NCBI GenBank assembly: GCA_015680685.1 | Contig: MNCI01025445.1 | Span: forward strand, 47,054-111,053 | Reading direction: 5' to 3' | Source: Gnetum montanum | Taxonomy: Eukaryota; Streptophyta; Gnetopsida; Gnetales; Gnetaceae | DNA: 64,000 nt | In this document: in pieces, positions 57,378 to 64,000 of the stretch | Numbering within the stretch: position 1 is the first letter of the stretch | How the letters are laid out: each line of letters starts with the position of its first letter | Program-made: the position numbers and the translations under genes | The notes under the pieces: model-generated | Databases searched by the model: none | Told to the model about the DNA's origin: nothing | What the model saw: the letters and a program-made list of their open reading frames with translations, nothing else

Positions 57378-60300
57378 GTGGGTGATTTAGGAAAAGGCCC
57401 TAGGAGTGCCCAATTCCTATCTGGGATATGGTACATGATAAGGTTCAGTTGCTAAAACAAGAGCAACACCCTATTTGTCACTATGCAAGTGCATAGCCTA
57501 TTCCAAAACCCACCTAAAACTGTCTACTATGCTAGAGGATAAGTGCTCTTATGGCTTTCATAGTTAGTTTCTTGCTACTTGCTCATGTTGTCTTGCTAAT
57601 GGCTCATGTTCAATGCTAGATTCAAAGCTGATGGGAAGGGCCTACATGATGAGGTAGTGGCTTCATCCTCAACTCACACCACCTTAAAGGTGTTCTTTTC
57701 TAGCCCAAATTTTTTAGGAAGCTATGCTTAAGTAGGTGGGGTCTGATCTAGAGGCCTATCCTACATGCTATCCAAGGGCATATGAGAAATGTAGGATCGA
57801 GGATTGGTGGAGTAAGGAGTGGGCCACTAATGCAATTAACACCCAAGAGATAGCCCCACCCCTATCTCACATCCCATTTATGCCACATACATGTCTATGT
57901 TTTAGCTCTTGTACTTGCTCATGTGTTACCTATTAGTTTTCCTTTTGCATGATGCTAATGTTGTTTTGCCTTTGTTATATCAGCAATTGCCTTAGGTGAG
58001 GTGATGGTGGTTATTAGAAGCCACACAGAGGCCACCCTCATCATGAAATATGACAATGTAGAGGGTGCACAACATTGGTTATGCCACAAGGCCTCAAAGG
58101 TGTTGACTACTAGGCTAACACATGGAAATTTGATGAACTTATTTATGGCCCTCAGCCTAAGTATTCTAGTATCTGAAATGATCACCATCATTGACTCCTT
58201 TAGCAACAACATTTAATAGTTTGTCATCTGACTATGCGATGTGAGGGTAGTGCTCAACCTTAGTGAGACCTTCTTTGCTTACCTTTTTGGCCTTCTCATT
58301 GATGACTCATTGATTACTTATAAGGCCGGTATAAAGGTGGATCATAGAGGGGAGATCAAGGACTACTTAGGGGCCATCCAATCTCACAAGGGCATACCCA
58401 TTAAAGATGTGCTTGTGCCCAAGGTACAGGAGCTCTACCTTCTTTTTAGTACATGTAACTTTCTGAAGTTGCTCTTCCAAAGGAAGATCATTACGATGGA
58501 GCAAGTATAGATGATGAAAGAGGTGCTACTAGAATGCACAAGAATAAACTATGTTATCTACATTTCTACTAGCTTCATGTAGAGATATCTAGGTTGTAAT
58601 TTAACATCTAGGTGTGGTCCCATGTTCACCTTGCATTCTTCACAAGGTACCTATGAAGGTTTGTGGAGCTATTGGTTGTACATGATGGTGGGTGTTGCCT
58701 AATGCAGGACTATGAGTAGCTCTCAAAGCCATGTATTAAGCATTTTTTTCACAACCACATGGGGAAAAGACCCTCTAGATGAGATCGATGAGTCATTATC
58801 GGTAACAACTAAAGGTCTTGTGGGGTGGTTATACTATTCACATGACAGTGTAGGCTAGGGTCCTCTAGTTGGTAGTGGGGATGTGGCTAAGGTGAACCAC
58901 TACATTGTAGAGATTGTGGGACTATTCAATGAAAAGATTAAGAAAACACACACTATGAAAGAGACTGCTTCTGAGGCTAGGAGGCCAAGCAACAAGAAGA
59001 TTTGTATCAAGTTTCTAAGCTTGCATATGGAGATTATAGGTTAGTATGCATGACTTGTTAGATAAATTTATTGTATTAATGCATGTATATATTTTTATGT
59101 TTTCATTTATGCTATGCTATGCTAACATGCTATGTATGCATGAGTTAATCATAGAGATAGGAGAGAGGATTACTAGAGTAGTGGCTATGGTTGTAGTAGA
59201 AGAAGAACCTTCCTAAACTAAGTAGAAGGGGACTCATAGAGATGAGCTACCTAGCATAGTAGAGAGCCTTCAATATTTGGATGGGAAGGGGTTACTCCAC
59301 CTAAATTAGGATGATTTTTATTGCCTATTTGATGGCATATAACAAGGTAACCCTCCTACACTAATGCCTGAAGCTTGCTGGGTACATACTTTGAATTGCC
59401 ATATGCTATTTCCATTTTTTCTCTAGCATCTTTAGCTATTTGGTTGCATGGTAATTGCATCATTATGTTATACCCTTGGATCTGCTTGCTAGTAGTCCAA
59501 CATCTACCTATTGCATGGAGCCATGGATTAACATGTCTGATAAGTTTTCCTTCATGGACCACATTGTGGAGGACATGGTGGATCATTTGCAATAGATAGA
59601 TCTTGATCTTGGTATGTTTGCATGATCTTTCTTTTCTTATGTTGCTTTACAGATTGGATGCTTAGTTTGTAGCTAAGATTAATCATTTATTGTTTGTTAG
59701 TAGGTTTCAAGCTTTGGTGGGATTCAAGTAAGGTGCAAATATGGACGCCCTCCTTGAATTCCCTCCTAAGGTAGATTAGATGTCTTGTCGCATGTACGAG
59801 ACAACAAGTGTGCACTTTTCTATGCAAAAGCATTTTGAGTTTGTAGGTGCTCGAACAAGCACCTATGGAAACAACTGCATGAGCTCTAGGAGAGAGTGAC
59901 TAGCCAAGATATGAAGATTGGGAATATTTAACCCTGATATGATTTTTTGATGGCTAGGTCATAAGGAGATAGTACCTAGAGGACCTCTGAGACAGAGTAT
60001 GCTTGTTATTAGTTAGCTCTTAAAGGAAAAAATGAGGCCACGCTGGAAGTAATTAAGCATCAGCTGCATATGGACCTACTTATCTAGAAGAACCAAGATT
60101 GAAAGAATTACAACATGAAGGTGTACTAGTGGGGGTAAACTCAAAAGAACCAGAAGCATGAATACAAAACTAAGCACAACATTTTTAGTGGTGTCAATTG
60201 GTGGTACTTTGGTGGATAATACTATGGAGTTTGAATAGCTACATTTTTTGGTAAGACTAGACATTGGACATAGTATCCATAAGGATCATGTTCTCAATAT

Positions 60301-60399
60301 GGAAACTATTGGTGTGGTGGTGGTATGGCTCATGCTTGAGGATATTACCACTACTAATAATATTACTCTTATAGTTGCAATAAAGCTCAACTAGGATAA

Positions 60400-60555
60400 T
60401 ATGTTGGTTGAAGGTTTTGGCAATAGTTACCTTGAGGACAAGGTAACCATTTGTGCATCTAATTTTTGAAAAAAATTTGGATTAAGTGTGTATGCCCTTG
60501 TTTCTTGTAGATTTTCTATAATCAAATAATATCCCTTAGGATGTTCATACTGGCA
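60400..60555. other. Right edge of element C; nothing recognised
   Basis: C's gag-protease should lie beyond its antisense gene but none is seen. The sequence changes to unrelated AT-rich DNA. Confidence 0.4.
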
Positions 60556-61490
60556 CACATTGCAACCTTTAACTACTAAAGCAACTTTGCCTTTTCATCT
60601 ATGTTGTCTTTTCTTTCTTTTATCATTACCTTTTACAAAGTCTTGCTTTGCTCTTTCCTCCATAATATTTAATGCTATGGTACACATTTCATCAACTAAG
60701 TCCCACATATTTTCTACTTGTGCTACTATATCTATAATAGATTTTTGGATTAGTAGCATCTCCTTTTCTAATTTCCTAGTCCAAGTTTTCTTCCTCTTGG
60801 GTATCACACATCCATGCATCTTTCTATTTTATTGATGGATCCCTATTGTACTCTTTAGCTAATTACCTTTTTTTGAGTTTACCTTCTTCTTTTACCACTT
60901 GATCAATTGCTCTTTCAATTTGATGGATAGTTAGTAATGATAAATCTTCCCTGATTGTAAACCACAAGGGTCTCTCTAGTTTTGCTTCTTAGTCCATCTA
61001 CAATGTTCCTAAGCTATTCCTTTAATGAAAATCTATAGCCTAGGCATTTGTGTAATATTGAATAATATCCTTCCATTGCCACATTAAGGGTTTTGTGAGT
61101 TCCTTGTTGTTAGCCCAAGATTTTTTTTCTTAGATTTGACACTTCTAAATAAGTTTGGTATTTATCATTAAAGATTTCAGGCATGGAACTCTAGCATCTA
61201 ATGGATTCAGGTTCTAGTGACTTGTACTAGCTTTCTACTTCCATCACAAGTGTTCTAGAAAATAACTTTAATTTCTACCAATCACTCTCTATGTTTTGAA
61301 GGACATAGGCATCGTGAAATCATTGAAGGTGATGTTGTGGATCTACATTATAATTGCCTTTGAATTGTGATATGTTCTTCATGCCTAGACATTTAATTTA
61401 GCTATCTCTCACATGCCTAGTTGTAATGTAAACAACTTTCTAAATATTGATCATGCTTCAGATTTTCATAAGGGGTTCATCATTGTGATT
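60556..61490 (-). pseudogene. Gag relic of a different Ty3/gypsy lineage
   Basis: Minus-strand pieces read NYNVDPQHHLQWFHDAYVLQ, then WLKLFSRTLV, WYKSLEPES, EIFNDKYQTYLEV and, further on, a charged segment KLEKEMLLIQKSIIDIVAQV. The D-P..HL..F.DA and later W pattern fit a retrotransposon gag. It is not similar to the Tat gag elsewhere in the window. Frame breaks are common. Confidence 0.5.
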
Positions 61491-61499
61491 TGGTTTGCT

Positions 61500-61715
61500 T
61501 TGTTGTAGTGATGTCCCATTTTACACTCATTTCTCTCTTGATCATCTCCTCTATCTCTTCATCTTCTTCATTCATACTTTTCATCTCCTAAATATCTTAA
61601 ATATTTAAGGGGTATGCTCTATTGTAGTGATGTCCTCTTTTATCGTCATGCCTCTCTTGATCCTCTCTTCTATATCTTCATCTTATTCATTCATATTCTT
61701 CATGTTTTAAATTAA
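61500..61715. repeat. ~120-bp direct duplication
   Basis: TAGTGATGTCC..TCTCTTGATC..TCTCTTCATCTT..ATTCATA at about 61507-61590 recurs at 61628-61710 with several differences. It probably belongs to the adjacent relic. Confidence 0.55.
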
Positions 61716-64000
61716 AGGATACTGAATATCTTTCATGATGATCATGAGTTTTCATTTCATCCCTATCCAACTCCCAATACTTGTGTCATCTCCTATTAGA
61801 GTCCTTTGATGATCATGATCTAGCTGATGAGGTGGTAGAGGAAATATGTTAGATGGTTCTCCTTTCATGACTCTTAAGAGTTTCTCTACAATATTTAGCC
61901 CTTGGCCAAGAGTCTTCCTTGTATCTTGAGTCAATAGCCTTCACCTTATGTGTCTCTACTAGAGTAGAATGACGTTAGGCTTTGATAGGTTTCTCTAGTC
62001 TGATGATAGGGGCTTTTGATAATTTCTCATGGTGTTGGTGGAGTTGTTCTAAAATGAATTGATCAACATCAAGTTCTTCTATGACAATAAAAATTCTTAT
62101 CCACTTCTACTTGCTATGTATATTTTTAATCTCCATGGTAGCATCTCTTTTCATCTACACCTTTGTAGGTTCATAGGGTTTAGTCATGTGTTAAGTCGCA
62201 TGATACCCTTCTTGAATCTAATCCAAATGCGTTCCCTTTAGAGTAGTTTGTAGCATGTTTAGTGCTACAAATTCTAGATGAAAGATGATGTTGCCTTGCA
62301 TGTCTCTCCACCTCATTTGCTATCATAATGGAGGATGAAAGTAAAGTCTAGATGGTACAAATCAATGTGAGCATAACTGATTCATGTCTACATTAGCACT
62401 CACCATTTGTGTTCATCAACAATTCTATCACTACTTCTTATCTCCTTGGTAGATGATGGTTGATCATTATGTGATGTCATATTATAGTGTTTAGATGATT
62501 TATATTAAAAGTATGCTTTACTTCTATTTTTTTATATTTTAGTTTAAGTTTTAGATATAATGAACTTTGAAAAATAAATTACTTAGCATAACATTGACTT
62601 GTCCCCAAAAATGGTCTGAATACTAAGCAATCGAGTATCCAACACCTAACCATAAAAGATACTCGTGTTCATGCCCAATCCCAATTGAATTCAATAGATA
62701 AGGCAATGTGATTATGTAAGTAATTGATTAGAGTGTGTGATCATTATTTTCCCATGTGAGCTAGTAAATTTAGTGATTATGGTTTAACTCACAAGGAGGT
62801 ATATGATAGATGATGTTGGATTGGCCATAGTGCTCCTAGAAAACATGAAGTAAATGAAATAGTTTCTAAATCTAATTAGTAGTAAACAAATCTAGTCTAG
62901 CCTATGTGATGAGCATCTAATCTTAACCTTCCATTCACACCTTGGACTTCATGTAACTGCTACTAGGATTATCAAGTACCACACTAGTAGGTGTACCAAG
63001 TGATAGTACTACTAACTTACCAAGTAGTTACACTTAAGTGCTCAAGATCAGTGGTACTCATTTTGCTTAACAATAGGAATAGTAAAATTCATAGAAAGTA
63101 AATCACTAAATAATGAAAATAATAATCATTAAAATAAATGAAAACATGGAAATTATTCTAAGTATAAACAATAAAGACTAAGTGATGTTGTAGTGATGTA
63201 TAGTAACCTTGATTTTTATTTCTATGCATGAAACATGTCTAAGTACATCTCACTCGAATAAATACCTTCATTCAATTAAAAAACATTGCACTATAGGCAT
63301 ACAGTCCTACGTGCTAAGTGCTAAGATTGAGAAAAAAAACTAATAGAATCTTTCCAAGTATGAAAAAAAATTGTATATATATGGTGCACCTAAGTGTTGT
63401 ATATATAGGCCTGCACAGATTTGTGATATTCGATACGTGACATCATAGCTTGTGCCTTGATATCGAGGATCTAATATCATAGCTCTAATATCGGATATCT
63501 AATATCATGACCAATGAAAAAATTCAATTTATCAACTATTAAATGAAATTTTTAATTTTAAAAAAGAGTTGTTTTAATCATATAATACCATATCAAGTTC
63601 ATCTTTTCTAATATATGCTAAATAAGATTAGCAATATCAAAATAGATTATGGTAACCATCTCAATCTAGAAGAAATATGAAATTACATTGTCAAACTTAC
63701 TAATAATAAATTTATAATAATAGTTGAAATGTTCTATATTCCAAATTTCTCAAAAATGATGTCTATCATTATCAAATAAAATAAATAAATAATCATCAAG
63801 AATCAAGCCTATAATAATAGAATATATTGTGTTAGCTATAATCATTTTGATCTTAAAGGAAATCCTATTAATATGATTCACTATCCCAAACAAACCACCT
63901 TTAAATAACTACCTCTAAAAAACATATTAGATAAGGACACACATGAAATCACTTAAAAACATCAAGATCACATAGCTATTGAGGAAGAAGTCAAAATATA
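61716..64000. other. AT-rich sequence without recognisable genes
   Basis: Only short ORFs on either strand. There is a GTATATATAGG-like stretch near 63392 and near-palindromic ATATC-rich words at 63425-63515 (CTAATATCGGATATCTAATATC type). It could be the decayed LTR and leader of the gag relic next to it; I cannot show this. Confidence 0.35.

Larger units (their letters stand above)
49324..60300 (+). pseudogene. Antisense gene, element C (old copy, split by element E)
   Basis: Exon 2 starts at about 49324 after TTGTTGCAG and reads KPILVIMELMGIL (KPFLQVVELVRVL in B). It breaks off near 49390 and resumes at 57378 directly after E's 3' LTR (VGDLGKGPRS, then LFQNPPKTVYYARG). Exon 3 lies near 57615-57870, exon 4 near 57980-59040 (EMITIIDSFSNN, matching EMIGIVDSFNES), exons 5 and 6 near 59150-59610, exon 7 from about 59704 (MDALLEFPPKVD), and exon 8 before about 60300. 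Roughly 190 nt of exon 2 are missing at the E junction. Many stops. AATAAA near 60379 may be its poly(A) signal. Confidence 0.68.

Noticed and set aside
1-64000. Host protein-coding, tRNA or rRNA genes
   Set aside because: No frame outside the retroelements showed recognisable homology or gene structure, and I saw no tRNA-like or rRNA-like sequence. A database search could still find small ones, especially in 60400-64000.

Overview
The window is plant nuclear DNA made almost entirely of nested and broken LTR retrotransposons. I found no host gene, tRNA, rRNA or CRISPR array. Every recognisable coding fragment except one belongs to a single group of very large Ty3/gypsy elements. They are assigned to the Tat (Ogre/Retand-type) lineage because the best pol copy (element B) carries two RNase H domains: the usual one after RT, and a second with an AEYEGLL-type motif before integrase. 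A seed plant with a large, repeat-rich genome fits; I cannot name the species.

Layout. (1) 1-1588, minus: fragment of element Z (gag, leader, PBS, the last 167 bp of an LTR). (2) 1589-13485, minus: element A (5' LTR 12323-13485, PBS, leader, preGag, gag, protease, an antisense gene on the plus strand at 2532-6871, and the first piece of pol, cut off and fused to Z's LTR). (3) About 13486-22200, plus: old element D (LTR fused straight onto gag, protease, repeats, antisense gene on the minus strand, 3' UTR; pol lost). (4) 22245-24025, then 44738 to about 60390, minus: old element C, split by two later insertions. (5) 24026-44737, plus: complete element B, 20,712 bp, flanked by the 5-bp duplication TCTAC and lying inside C's second RNase H domain. 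(6) About 49405-57377, plus: element E (gag, protease, 3' UTR, two LTRs, neither pol nor antisense gene), lying inside exon 2 of C's antisense gene. (7) 60400-64000: AT-rich sequence with a decayed gag of a different Ty3/gypsy lineage.

The most interesting object is the gene carried in A, B, C and D between protease and reverse transcriptase, on the strand opposite to gag-pol. In A and B I can draw eight exons. Exon lengths are 131, 450, 263/269, 1041/1047, 231, 195, 785 and 102 nt in A/B, so six of eight are identical. Both copies have a shared TATA box (GCGCTATATAAAGG) about 210-250 bp before the ATG and an AATAAA signal after the stop. The predicted protein is about 1,070 residues, has a coiled-coil C-terminal part, and is not a family I recognise. 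Antisense ORFs are known in some plant Tat elements; a conserved multi-exon antisense gene with its own promoter, set inside gag-pol, goes beyond what I know to be described. On the gag-pol strand the whole module sits just upstream of a strong 3' splice site before RT, so it may lie within a giant intron.

Blocks of short tandem repeats sharing a TAAACT core occur after protease, before RT and after integrase, so they mark the module boundaries. All copies are decayed, mostly by G:C to A:T changes: CAG or CAA to stop, TGG to stop, CG to TG/CA.
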